41,653 nt of DNA, taken from positions 1 through 41,653 of the forward strand of contig NZ_NWTI01000035.1 in the NCBI RefSeq assembly GCF_002531575.1, given 5' to 3'. A model generated the notes under the pieces. It did no database searches. It was not told the origin of the DNA and worked only from the letters and a program-made list of their open reading frames with translations. A program made the translations under genes and the position numbers. Positions 22,798 through 31,101 of this stretch are shown one piece after another. The DNA is from Bradyrhizobium sp. Y36 (GTDB lineage: Bacteria > Pseudomonadota > Alphaproteobacteria > Rhizobiales > Xanthobacteraceae). Each line of letters begins with the position of its first letter. Within the stretch, counting starts at the first letter, position 1.

Positions 22798-23493
22798 CTA
22801 CGGCGCCAGATAGCGCAGCAGCTCCGGATTGCTCCTCACCTCGCCGGCCTCGCCTTGCAGCGCGACGCGGCCGCGGTCGAGCACATAGGCGTAGTCGGCG
22901 ACGCGCAGCGCGAGATCGAGGTGCTGCTCGACGATGATGACGGCGATGGTCTTGGCGAGCTCGATCAGGCGCTCGGTGATCTCCTCGATCACGCCGATCC
23001 AGACGCCTTCGGTCGGCTCGTCCAGCAGCAGCAGTTTGGGATCGCCGAGCAGCGCGCGGCCGATGGCGAGCATCTTGCGCTCGCCGCCGGAGAGCGTGCC
23101 GGCGGGCTGGTCGAGGCGCTGGCCGAGTTTCGGGAAGATCGTCAGCACGTGGTCGACGGCGTCGGCCTTGCTGCTCGCCAGCGAGCCGACCGCGAGATTG
23201 TCGCGCACCGACAGGCGCGCGAACACCGAATGCTCCTGCGGCACGTAGCCGATGCCGGCACGGACGCGCTCCTGGGTGGCGCGGCGGCTGATGTCGCGGC
23301 CGTCGAAGGCGACCTCGCCGTTCCACGCCGGCAGCTCGCCGACGATGGTCTTCATCAGCGTGGTCTTGCCGGCGCCGTTGCGCCCCAGCACGGCGACGCC
23401 GCCGCGCCAGGGGATGCCGAGGGTGACGTCGAACAGGACCTGGCTGCGGCCATAGCCGGCATCGAGATGCTTAATGTCCAAAAATTCAGGCAC
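22798..23493 (-). CDS. ABC transporter ATPase, UrtE/LivF type
   Basis: A 231-residue ATP-binding subunit of a branched-chain amino acid / urea-amide (HAAT) importer. Walker A is GRNGAGKTT (37-45), the Q-loop region is GYVPQEHSVFARLSVRDNL, the signature is LSGGE and Walker B is LLLLDEPTEGVW. UrtE proteins often have DEPTEGI here, so Urt-type is favoured over Liv. Its start overlaps the end of the previous ATPase gene by 8 bp. It is last in the amidase-transporter operon. Confidence 0.9.
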   Translation of the reverse strand: MPEFLDIKHLDAGYGRSQVLFDVTLGIPWRGGVAVLGRNGAGKTTLMKTIVGELPAWNGEVAFDGRDISRRATQERVRAGIGYVPQEHSVFARLSVRDNLAVGSLASSKADAVDHVLTIFPKLGQRLDQPAGTLSGGERKMLAIGRALLGDPKLLLLDEPTEGVWIGVIEEITERLIELAKTIAVIIVEQHLDLALRVADYAYVLDRGRVALQGEAGEVRSNPELLRYLAP

Positions 23494-24217
23494 GGCGCAG
23501 ATAGATCTCCTGGACGGATGTGTTGGCCTGGATCTCCGACACCGTGCCTGAGGCCAGCACCTTGCCCTGGTCGAGCACGGTGAGACGGTCGCAGATGTCG
23601 CGGATGAAATCGAGGTCGTGCTCGACGATGACGAGCGAGCAGTGCTGCTTGATCGGCTGCAGCAATTCGCCGGTGACGCGGCGCTCCTCCAGACTCATGC
23701 CGCCGGTCGGCTCGTCGAGCAGCAGCAGCTTCGGCTTGCCGGCGAGCGCCATCGCGATCTCCAGCCATTGCTGCTGGCCGTGCGACAGCGCGGCTGCAGC
23801 CTCGAAGGCCCGGTCGGCGAGACGGAATTGCGTCAGCATGGTCATGACCTGATCGTGCAGGAGCCTGCGCGTGCGCGAGAACACGAGGTCGACCAGCGAG
23901 GACTGCGCCTGCAGCGCGAGCAGGATATTGTCGTACAGCGTGAGCGACGGCAGCACGGACGTGATCTGGAACTTCAGGCTCATGCCAGCCCGCGCGCGCT
24001 CGGTGGGCGTGAAGGCGGTGATGTCGGCGTTGACGAAGGAGACCTTACCCTGCGTCGGCACTTCGGCGCCGGCGATGCACTTCATCAACGTGCTCTTGCC
24101 GGAGCCGTTCGGGCCGATCAGGCCGTGGAATTCGTTCTCGCCGACGGTAAGCGCGGCGCCGTCGAGCGCGGTGAGCTTGCCGAAGACCTTCTTGATGCCG
24201 GCGGCTTCAAGGAGCAT
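23486..24217 (-). CDS. ABC transporter ATPase, UrtD/LivG type
   Basis: A 243-residue second ATPase of the importer. Walker A is GPNGSGKST, the Q-loop segment is LKFQITSVLPSLTLYDNI, the signature variant is ALSHGQQQWLEIAMALA, as in UrtD, and Walker B is LLLLDEPTGGMSLEE. The start is the ATG giving MLLEAAGIKKVFG, which overlaps the permease gene by 11 bp; the longer frame adds 19 residues inside the permease. The SHGQQQWLEI form of the signature supports a urea or amide transporter. Confidence 0.9.
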   Translation of the reverse strand: MLLEAAGIKKVFGKLTALDGAALTVGENEFHGLIGPNGSGKSTLMKCIAGAEVPTQGKVSFVNADITAFTPTERARAGMSLKFQITSVLPSLTLYDNILLALQAQSSLVDLVFSRTRRLLHDQVMTMLTQFRLADRAFEAAAALSHGQQQWLEIAMALAGKPKLLLLDEPTGGMSLEERRVTGELLQPIKQHCSLVIVEHDLDFIRDICDRLTVLDQGKVLASGTVSEIQANTSVQEIYLRRA

Positions 24218-25310
24218 TGCGCTTCTCCTTGACGTTGTCCTTGGGCTTGGCGCGAAAACTGCCGACCCGCTCACGCTCGCCGAGCACGAAGCTGATCAGG
24301 CCGAGCGGCCGGAACAGGATCACGAGCAGCAGTAACAGGCCCAGGATGATCGGCCAGATATCGCGATAATTGTCCGAGAGCCAGAAGCTGACGCCTTCGA
24401 CGATGACCGCGCCGATGACGGCGCCGATCAGCGTGCCGGAGCCGCCGAACAGCACGTAGAGCACGACCTGCGTCGACACCACGACGCCGACCATGTTGGG
24501 CCAGACGAACCCTTCGTGGAAGGCATAGAGGCTGCCGGCGAGCCCCGCGATGGCGCCCCCGATGGTGAAGATGATCGCTTTCAGGTGCTGCGCCTTGTAG
24601 CCGAAGAAGGCGATGCGCTGCTCGTTCTCGCGCAGGCCCGCGAGCGCAAGACCGAACTGCGAGCGCACCAGGAAGCGGCAGAGCAGGTAGACGACGACAA
24701 GAATGCCGAGCACGAGATAATAGAACGCCGGCCCTTCCGTGAACTCGTAAGACCCGAGCGACATCGGCGCGATCGAGGGGATGCCGTTCTGGCCGCCGAG
24801 ATAATACCAGCCGCGCGCAAGGCGATCGGCTGCGTAGGAGCCGGTAAGCGTGCCGAGCGAGACGAAGATCACGCTGGAGGGATGCCGGCCCAGCAGCAGG
24901 AAGCCGCCGAGCAGCAGCGCGAAGGCGAGGCCGATCAGGGTGCCTGCGGGCAGCACCAGGAAGATGTTGGTGATGTCGAGGTCGCGCGCGAGCAGCGCCA
25001 CGCCATAGCCGGCCGAGCCGAAGAACAGGGCTTGGCCAAAGCTCATGATGCCGGCATAACCCCAGACCAGGTCGAACGACAGCGCGAACAGCGCGAGGAT
25101 GATCACGCGCGTCGCGAACACCGTGAGGTAGTCCTGCAGCAGCAGCGGCGCGAGCAGCGCCGCGGCCAGCACGAATCCCTCGACGATCGGCAGGCTTTTC
25201 CGCGTCGGCGCGGCCTGTCCCGCCGCTCGACGGCCTGCAATTGCAGCATCCCGTTCCCCGCCGATCTCGGCGGGGACTGCCTGCTTCACTGCGCCCATTG
25301 CTTTCGGCAT
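24207..25310 (-). CDS. ABC transporter permease, UrtC/LivM type
   Basis: A 367-residue inner-membrane permease. A polar N-terminal stretch of about 38 residues precedes the first helix (VEGFVLAAALLAPLLL). About nine hydrophobic segments follow, with the family motifs FDLVWGYAGIMSFGQALFFGSAGYGVALL and FGLALAGLRENEQRIAFFGY (EAA-like loop), and the end LVILFRPLGLISFVLG. It is the partner of the LivH/UrtB-type permease in the same operon, located 6 bp after the substrate-binding protein gene. Confidence 0.9.
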   Translation of the reverse strand: MPKAMGAVKQAVPAEIGGERDAAIAGRRAAGQAAPTRKSLPIVEGFVLAAALLAPLLLQDYLTVFATRVIILALFALSFDLVWGYAGIMSFGQALFFGSAGYGVALLARDLDITNIFLVLPAGTLIGLAFALLLGGFLLLGRHPSSVIFVSLGTLTGSYAADRLARGWYYLGGQNGIPSIAPMSLGSYEFTEGPAFYYLVLGILVVVYLLCRFLVRSQFGLALAGLRENEQRIAFFGYKAQHLKAIIFTIGGAIAGLAGSLYAFHEGFVWPNMVGVVVSTQVVLYVLFGGSGTLIGAVIGAVIVEGVSFWLSDNYRDIWPIILGLLLLLVILFRPLGLISFVLGERERVGSFRAKPKDNVKEKRNAP

Positions 25311-25316
25311 TCCGCC

Positions 25317-26534
25317 TCAGCATTCCTTGGGATCGACCAGACCCTCGCTGCGCGCGACGATCTCGTAGTTCCCGGCCTTGGCGACCGCGGTGTACATCTT
25401 CATCTTGCAGTGCCGCTTGCCGGGGACCATCTCGGCAGGTCCGCCCGGACCTTCGGCGATCTTGGCGTGGTCAAGCGCCGCGGCAACGGACTCGCGGTCG
25501 ATCTTGCCGGCTTCCTTCACCGCGGCTTCCCACAGCTTGAGACCGCGATAGGTGCCGGTGGCGGCACTGCCGGCGGCAAACAGGAAGTTGCCGGGGAAGT
25601 CCTTCTCGTAGGCCGCCTGGATCTTGGCGTCGAACGGGTTCTCCTTGGTCAGCACCTTGAAATAGTCGAGGCAGCTGGCGAGCCCCTCGATCTCGGCGGC
25701 CTGGTTGATGTTGAGAGTGTTCTCGTCATAGTAGACGCAGGCGAGCCGGCCGCCGTTCTTGAGGAAACCCGCTTCATAGAGCTGTTTGAAGAACGGACCG
25801 ACGCCCGGCGGAATGACCGTGTTGAAGACCACGTCGACCTTGTTGGAGATGATGCGGTTGACGGTCGCGGAGAAGTCGACCTGGTCGAGCGGGTAGTATT
25901 CCTCGAACACGACCTCGCCGCCGTTGGCTTCGATCACCTTGCGGGCGTAGACGTTGAGGGTGTGAGGCCAGACATAGTTGGCGCTCGGCAGCGCGAACTT
26001 CTTGCCGCCGTTCTTGATCAGCCAGGGGATGAACTCGTCGCATTGCTGCGCCGGGGTCGGCCCGGTGCAGAACAGATAGGGCGTACACTCCTTGCCCTCG
26101 TAGAGCTGCGGATAGATGTAGAGCGTCTTGCCGCGCGCCACGATCGGGTCCTTGATCGCGTTGCGCATCGAGGAGGTGATGCCGCCGAGCACCATGTCGA
26201 CCTTGTCGCGCTGGATCAGCTTGCGCACGTTGCCGACGGCGACGGATTCGTTCGAGGCGGTATCCTCGATGTAGAGCTCGAGCGGACGGCCGAGCAGGCC
26301 GCCGGCGGCGTTGATCTCCTTGATCACCATTTTGGCGACGTTGGCGTCGGCGTTGCCGGCATAGGCGATCGGACCGGTGAGATCGGTGGCGATGCCGACC
26401 TTGATTGGCGCCTCGGCCGCGTTGGCCCAGGGCGCTGGAATCACCCAGCTGCCGATGCCGGTCGCGACCGCGCCGGAAGCAAAGGCGAAATTGGAGAGGA
26501 AGCGGCGGCGCGAGAGCTGCGTGCGATCGAACAT
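25317..26534 (-). CDS. ABC transporter substrate-binding protein (urea/short-chain amide type), Tat-exported
   Basis: 405 residues. The signal has a twin-arginine motif (LSRRRFLSNFAFASG) and ends near ANA before AEAPIKVGIATDLTGPIAY, so the protein folds before export to the periplasm. The body is a type 1 periplasmic binding fold (INAAGGLLGRPLELYIEDTASN, ARGKTLYIYPQLYEGKECTPYLFCTG, NYVWPHTLN). It resembles UrtA/FmdD-type urea and amide binders more than amino-acid binders. The start ATG 26534 gives the signal peptide; the open frame upstream overlaps the permease gene. It sits 2 bp after the LivH-type permease gene. Confidence 0.88.
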   Translation of the reverse strand: MFDRTQLSRRRFLSNFAFASGAVATGIGSWVIPAPWANAAEAPIKVGIATDLTGPIAYAGNADANVAKMVIKEINAAGGLLGRPLELYIEDTASNESVAVGNVRKLIQRDKVDMVLGGITSSMRNAIKDPIVARGKTLYIYPQLYEGKECTPYLFCTGPTPAQQCDEFIPWLIKNGGKKFALPSANYVWPHTLNVYARKVIEANGGEVVFEEYYPLDQVDFSATVNRIISNKVDVVFNTVIPPGVGPFFKQLYEAGFLKNGGRLACVYYDENTLNINQAAEIEGLASCLDYFKVLTKENPFDAKIQAAYEKDFPGNFLFAAGSAATGTYRGLKLWEAAVKEAGKIDRESVAAALDHAKIAEGPGGPAEMVPGKRHCKMKMYTAVAKAGNYEIVARSEGLVDPKEC

Positions 26535-26536
26535 GA

Positions 26537-27394
26537 CTAAACCCCTTTTCCAGCGATGAGGCCCTGCGGGCGGAATTTGATGAAGACAATGGCGAGCACG
26601 AAGACGAGGACGTCGGCGACGACAGGCGCCATGATCCATGGCAGCGCCGCGCTGAGCGTGCCGATGACGCCGGCACCCGCGACCGGTCCGATGAAGGATC
26701 CGACACCGCCGACCATGACGGCGACGAAGCCCTGGATCAGGAAGCGCAGGCCGAGATCGGCGTAGAGGCTGAACACCGGCACGATCAGCGCGCCAGCAAG
26801 ACCGGCGAGCGCGGAGCCGAACGCGAAGGTGGCGCCGTACATCAAGGGCGTGGAAATGCCGGAGGCGCGGGCCAGCGACGGGTTCTCCAGCGTGGCGCGC
26901 ATGCGCAGGCCAAAGCTGGTACGCGACAGCAGCAGATAGCACCCTGCCATCACCAGGAGCGTGATGACGATGATGGTGAAGCGCCAGGCCGAGATGTGCA
27001 TGGCGCCGATGTCGATCGAGCCGCCGATCGGCTCCGGCACGGTGAGATAGAAGCCACCGATCAGGCCGCGCACGGATTCGCGGATGATGAGGCCGAGCGC
27101 ATAGGTGCCGAGCATGGCCACGATCGGCGCGGCGTAGAAGCGGCGGATGATCAGCGCCTCCAGCACGAAGCCGAGCCCGCCGACCAGGAATGGCGCCGCG
27201 ACCATGCCGGCCCAGATCGGCAGGCCCTTGGCATAGGCGAGATAGGTGATGTAGGCCCCGAGCAGGACGAACTCGCCCTGCGCGAAATTGAAGATGCCCA
27301 TCATGCTGGCGATGATCCCCAGCCCCAGCACGATCAATACGATGATCGCGCCGAAGCTCAGGATCTCGAACGCTGCGACGAACGCGTTAGCCAT
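26537..27394 (-). CDS. ABC transporter permease, UrtB/LivH type
   Basis: A 285-residue permease with about eight helices. Family motifs are LGLGIIASMMGIFNFAQGEFVLLGAYITY near the N-terminus and the loop FGLRMRATLENPSLARASGIS, followed by GSALAGLAGALIVPVFSLY and FIKFRPQGLI at the end. It follows the amidase gene by 36 bp, tying uptake to hydrolysis. Confidence 0.92.
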   Translation of the reverse strand: MANAFVAAFEILSFGAIIVLIVLGLGIIASMMGIFNFAQGEFVLLGAYITYLAYAKGLPIWAGMVAAPFLVGGLGFVLEALIIRRFYAAPIVAMLGTYALGLIIRESVRGLIGGFYLTVPEPIGGSIDIGAMHISAWRFTIIVITLLVMAGCYLLLSRTSFGLRMRATLENPSLARASGISTPLMYGATFAFGSALAGLAGALIVPVFSLYADLGLRFLIQGFVAVMVGGVGSFIGPVAGAGVIGTLSAALPWIMAPVVADVLVFVLAIVFIKFRPQGLIAGKGV

Positions 27395-27430
27395 GCGTTG
27401 CCGCTCCGCTCGTGTTCACGGGGGTTCCGC

Positions 27431-28945
27431 TCACATCTTCTTCCAGTCGCCGATCTGCTCGAAGGCATGCGCGGCGCGGTAGATGGTGGATTCCTCGAAC
27501 ATGCGCCCCACCAGCATCAGACCGACAGGCAGGCCGTCGACCATGCCGCAGGGCAACGACATCGCGGGATGATGGGTGATGTCGAACGGCGCGGTGTTGG
27601 AGATCATCTCCAGCGCGCGGGCAACGTATTCCTCGCGGCTGGCGGTGGGCTCCGGCAGCTTGGTCGCCTTCATCGGCGTGGTCGGCATCAGCAGCAGGTC
27701 GTAGTCCTTGAACGCCTTGTCGTAGGCGGCGGTCAGGCGGCGCGAGATGTTGAGTGCCTTGCCGTAGAAGCGCGGACCGAAATTGTTGTTGATGTAGGTG
27801 CCGAGCATCATGAACAGTTTCGTGGTCTCGGACAGCGAATCGGCCTGCCGGCGCCAGCCGCGATGGAAATCCATCAGCGAGGTCGAGTAGAGATCGCCGC
27901 GGCTGAGGCCGTAGCCGTCGCCGAACATCATGGTCTGGGTCAGGCCTTCGGTGCCGATCGGGGTCCAGATCGCGCCGCCCAGGAGGTGCATCGGGATCGA
28001 GACGGTCTCGACGGTGGCGCCGAGATCCCTGAAGCGCTTTGCAGCCTCGCGCACGCTTTCATTCACGGCAGCCTCTGCGACCGGCTGCTCAAAACCTTCC
28101 TTGACGATGCCGATCTTCATGCCCTTGACGCCCTGGCCGAGCGCCTTGGTGTATTCCTCGACCTTCGGTGCCTTGATGCGGGGATCGTAGCCGTCGTCGC
28201 CGGCGAGCACTTCGAGCAGCAGCGCGTTGTCGGCGACCGTTGCCGTCATCGGGCCGGTGTGGTCGACATAGATCTCGATCGGCATGATGCCCGTATAGGG
28301 CACGAGGCCCCAGGTCGGCTTCATGCCGTAGGTGCCGCAGAACGAGGACGGCATGCGGATCGAGCCGCCCTGATCGCCGCCGATCGCCATGTCGACCTCG
28401 CCGAGCGCGACCACGACGCCCGAGCCCGAGGACGAGCCGCCGGCCGAGTAACCCATCTTGTGCGGATTGTGCACCGGCCCGTAGGAGCCGGTGTGGCTGC
28501 CGCCGGACAGGCAGAAATGCTCGCAATGCACCTTGCCCTTGATCTCGGCGCCGGCATCCAGCATGCGCGTGACGATGGTGGCATCGAAATCAGGCACGTA
28601 GCCTTCCAGCGTCGACGAGCCATTGGTCATGGGAACGCCGGCCAGCATGATGTTGTCTTTCAGGGCGACGGTCTTGCCCTTGAGCTTGCCGCTGGCGGCG
28701 CCCTTCACGGTCGATTTGCGATACCAGGCGTTGCGCGGGTTCTCCTCCGCCGCGGGCCGGTAGCCGGGCGTGCGCGGATATTTCACCTCGGGCAGCTCGT
28801 CCGGCATCGCGGCAACGAGATTGTAGGCCTCGATCGAGCCCTGCATCAGGCCGCGGAACGAAGTGACGTCCTCGTCGGTGAGCGAAAGGCCGCATTGCTC
28901 GGCGACACTGCGAAGCTGGGCTGGCGTGGGAAGGGCAACTGTCAC
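27431..28945 (-). CDS. Amidase (amidase-signature family, Rhodococcus nitrile-amidase type)
   Basis: A 504-residue hydrolase that splits a carboxamide into acid and ammonia. The Ser-cisSer-Lys triad is visible: K96 (TVALKDNIML), cis-Ser at about 171-172 (SAGGSSSGS) and nucleophile S195 (GGDQGGSIRMPSSFCG). The extra N-terminal helical region (1-75) and the blocks YRKSTVKGAASGKLKGKTV and CEHFCLSGGSHTGSYGPV recall the Rhodococcus enantioselective amidase associated with nitrile hydratase. No nitrile hydratase gene is in the window. Being first of a set with a urea/amide-type importer, it probably acts on imported amides. The promoter gap upstream carries the GGAAATATTTTCC inverted repeat. Confidence 0.93.
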   Translation of the reverse strand: MTVALPTPAQLRSVAEQCGLSLTDEDVTSFRGLMQGSIEAYNLVAAMPDELPEVKYPRTPGYRPAAEENPRNAWYRKSTVKGAASGKLKGKTVALKDNIMLAGVPMTNGSSTLEGYVPDFDATIVTRMLDAGAEIKGKVHCEHFCLSGGSHTGSYGPVHNPHKMGYSAGGSSSGSGVVVALGEVDMAIGGDQGGSIRMPSSFCGTYGMKPTWGLVPYTGIMPIEIYVDHTGPMTATVADNALLLEVLAGDDGYDPRIKAPKVEEYTKALGQGVKGMKIGIVKEGFEQPVAEAAVNESVREAAKRFRDLGATVETVSIPMHLLGGAIWTPIGTEGLTQTMMFGDGYGLSRGDLYSTSLMDFHRGWRRQADSLSETTKLFMMLGTYINNNFGPRFYGKALNISRRLTAAYDKAFKDYDLLLMPTTPMKATKLPEPTASREEYVARALEMISNTAPFDITHHPAMSLPCGMVDGLPVGLMLVGRMFEESTIYRAAHAFEQIGDWKKM

Positions 28946-29036
28946 GGCGCTCTCCTGAAGTTTTCTGGATCAGTCCTTGGGCGTGCGGTCGCGTTTGGCG
29001 CGACGAGCGCACCGGCCCGGCGGAAACATTCAAAAC

Positions 29037-29049
29037 GGAAATATTTTCC
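29037..29049. promoter_or_regulatory. Candidate MarR operator upstream of the amidase gene
   Basis: GGAAATATTTTCC is an imperfect palindrome (arms GGAAA/TTTCC) in an AT-rich patch 92-104 bp upstream of the amidase ATG. Its - strand contains GAAAATATT, which also occurs at 30372-30380 beside the palindrome in front of the marR gene. Shared regulation is an inference. Confidence 0.42.
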
Positions 29050-29099
29050 TTTTCAAGTATTATTTTGCAAGCCGGCCCACGGGAATTGCCGCGGCGAGG

Positions 29100-30230
29100 T
29101 CAGATCGGCTTGATCAGCTTGAAATCGAGACCGTCGGCTTCAGCCAGATGCATCGGCATCCGCGCGCGCCCGTCGCGGATGGTGACCGGGCCGCGGGCGC
29201 CGCTGTAGACGATGTTGCGGCCGGCCGCGAGCATCGGGCCCATCGACAGCGAACCGGCCTTGTTCGCGACGGCTTCGAGAAAGCGCAGCCCCTCGTAACT
29301 GGACTGCCCGACCGAGCCGATCGGCGGCGCGGTCGGCCCGAACATCGCGTGGTATCGGCTCTGGAATTCGTCATTGGCGCGCGCGCCCGTGCCGGTGAAA
29401 TAGCCGGAGGCGCAAAACATGTTCTCGCTGTTGTCGGCGCCGATGCCGAGCAGCACGGTCTCGTCCATCGCGCCCGCGAGCCGCAGCGTCGTGGCGCCGA
29501 GCCCGCATTCGCCGAAGGCACGGTTGAAGGTGACGCTGTCGGTGCCGATCAGCGAGATCAGCACCACGTCGGGCTTCGCGGCGCGGATACGCGCCAGATG
29601 CGGCTCGTGGTTGTCCTCGCCGAGAGGAACGAACTCTTCGCCGACGACGTGGCCTCCGGTTTCCCTGATGTAGTTCTTCACCGCGCGGTGCGATTGCCAG
29701 GGCCAGACGTAATCGCTGCCGATCAGGTACCAGCGCCGGGCCTTCTTGACGTCGGCAAGCCAGTGGATCGACGGCCGGCTCTGCCAGCGCGGGGTCTCGC
29801 CGATCGCCATCACGCCAGGCGTGCGCTCGCCGCCCTCGTAGACCGGCGTGTAGATGTAGGGGATGCGATGGCGCGTGGTGACGTCGCGCAAGGCCACGCG
29901 GACCGCGCTGGTGTGCAGGCCGACGATCAGATCGACCTCGTCGAACGCGATCGCCTGTTCGGCACGGTCCAGGACCTCATCCAGCGGCCCGCCGGCGTCG
30001 TAGATGGACAGCTCGATCTCGCGGCCGAGGATGCCACCCCGCCTGTTGATCTCGGCGACGGCGAGTTGCGCGCTGTTGGTGGCGCAGGGGCCCCAGACGC
30101 CGGGCGAGCCGGAGCAGCAGATGAAGCCGCCGATGCGGAGCCTGTTGCTGCCGCGCCGCCTGAGGAGAGCGTGATCGTGCGGCGACAGCGCGCCGTCAGC
30201 CGCCGATGACGACAGATTCCTGAGCAGCAT
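29100..30230 (-). CDS. AmiC/UrtA-like amide-binding protein without visible signal peptide
   Basis: 376 residues from ATG 30230 (MLLRNLSSSAADGALS). The fold is the periplasmic-binding type 1 / AmiC family: RIGGFICCSGSPGVWGPCATNSAQLAVAEINRRGGILGREIEL, TRHRIPYIYTPVYEGGE, WYLIGSDYVWPW, and GYFTGTGARANDEFQSRY. No hydrophobic N-terminal segment is seen in this or the longer open frame (to 30359), so it may stay in the cytoplasm. That would fit the Pseudomonas AmiC amide sensor rather than a transporter component. An alternative is a mis-set start or a lost signal. It lies upstream of the amidase gene and is divergent from marR. Confidence 0.8.
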   Translation of the reverse strand: MLLRNLSSSAADGALSPHDHALLRRRGSNRLRIGGFICCSGSPGVWGPCATNSAQLAVAEINRRGGILGREIELSIYDAGGPLDEVLDRAEQAIAFDEVDLIVGLHTSAVRVALRDVTTRHRIPYIYTPVYEGGERTPGVMAIGETPRWQSRPSIHWLADVKKARRWYLIGSDYVWPWQSHRAVKNYIRETGGHVVGEEFVPLGEDNHEPHLARIRAAKPDVVLISLIGTDSVTFNRAFGECGLGATTLRLAGAMDETVLLGIGADNSENMFCASGYFTGTGARANDEFQSRYHAMFGPTAPPIGSVGQSSYEGLRFLEAVANKAGSLSMGPMLAAGRNIVYSGARGPVTIRDGRARMPMHLAEADGLDFKLIKPI

Positions 30231-30378
30231 GGACGGCGGCAACGCCGGACCGCCGTGAGCCGGGAAGTTTACCGTCGCGCGCACGCCAACTCCTGTCTGG
30301 CAGCAGACCTGAAAGCACATTCTGCGGGCGGCCGCGGCATCCGCCCTTTTGTTGGGCAATGATCCTATTTTGAAAATA

Positions 30379-30409
30379 TTGAATATTCAACAATTGAAGT
30401 GCATATAGA
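30379..30409 (+). promoter_or_regulatory. Promoter/operator of the marR gene with 12-bp palindrome
   Basis: The perfect palindrome TTGAATATTCAA (30379-30390) lies in the divergent region. Its first half TTGAAT would be a -35 element with CATATA at 30402-30407 as -10, 17 bp apart. GAAAATATT (30372-30380) overlaps its left edge. A MarR dimer bound here would block its own promoter, as is common for the family. Confidence 0.5.
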
Positions 30410-30463
30410 TGCAGCATTGATTGCAAGACATTCACTCATTTGGGTCAAGACGAAGTCTTAGCC

Positions 30464-30907
30464 GTGGCAAAACCGACCAAAACAAACACCCCGATCACCG
30501 AACACCTCGCCTATCTGCTCGCGCAAGCCAACCGGGAGATCAACCGGCAGCTCGAACTGCGGTTGAGCAAGGAAGGCGTTCCGGTCGAGCAATGGCGCAT
30601 CCTGAAGGTGCTGTCGGATGGCAACGGCCATTCGATGGGCGAGCTCGCGGAGGCCGTGCTGCTCAACCATCCGACGCTGACCAAGATGATCGACCGCATG
30701 GTCTCGGACACGCTGGTCTATCGCGTGCAGGACCCGAACGACCGCCGCAAGGTGCTGATGTTCATCTCCGACCGCGGCAAGGTGCTGTGCAAGAAGCTCA
30801 ACTCGCTCGCGGTCGACCAGGAGGAGCACATCCTGGAAAGCTACGGCGACAAGCCGACGAGCGAATTGAAGCGGCTGCTGGAGAGCTTGATCGACAGCTC
30901 GAATTAA
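30464..30907 (+). CDS. MarR family transcriptional regulator
   Basis: 147 residues from GTG 30464 (MAKPTKTNTPITEH); TTG 30440 would add eight residues. The winged helix is clear: a dimer helix ITEHLAYLLAQANREINRQLELRL, then VEQWRILKVLSDGNGHSMGELAEAVLLNHPTLTKMIDRMV (recognition helix), and the wing RVQDPNDRRKVLMFISDRGK. It is divergent from the AmiC-like gene and probably controls the amidase/transporter genes; the ligand may be an aromatic or amide compound. Palindromes in its own promoter and before the amidase gene support this. Confidence 0.93.
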   Translation: MAKPTKTNTPITEHLAYLLAQANREINRQLELRLSKEGVPVEQWRILKVLSDGNGHSMGELAEAVLLNHPTLTKMIDRMVSDTLVYRVQDPNDRRKVLMFISDRGKVLCKKLNSLAVDQEEHILESYGDKPTSELKRLLESLIDSSN

Positions 30908-30910
30908 TGC

Positions 30911-30942
30911 GAGCGTGGGGGCCTTGCGAAGCCGACACGCTC
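30911..30942 (+). terminator. Possible hairpin terminator after marR
   Basis: GAGCGTG (30911-30917) and CACGCTC (30936-30942) form a 7-bp stem with an 18-base loop, 3 bp after the marR stop. No T-run follows, so this is weak. A further perfect short palindrome, GGAGAGA-G-TCTCTCC, lies at 30961-30975. Confidence 0.3.
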
Positions 30943-31101
30943 ATCTGCCATTCAATGCAGGGAGAGAGTCTCTCCACGAAAGCACGCGCGCTGGTCACGC
31001 CGGCTGGCGTTGGCGCTCACAGCGCGCATCCGGGCCTTGTTCAGTCCTCTAGGCTCGCCTTCGAGTCCAGGCGGAGGATAAGCAGGCGCCGCATGATGGC
31101 A

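Noticed and set aside
24516..29113. Two long + frames (674 and 705 codons) across the transporter/amidase genes
   Set aside because: They lie opposite clear ABC transporter and amidase genes and have Asp/Arg/Val-rich composition typical of antisense frames.
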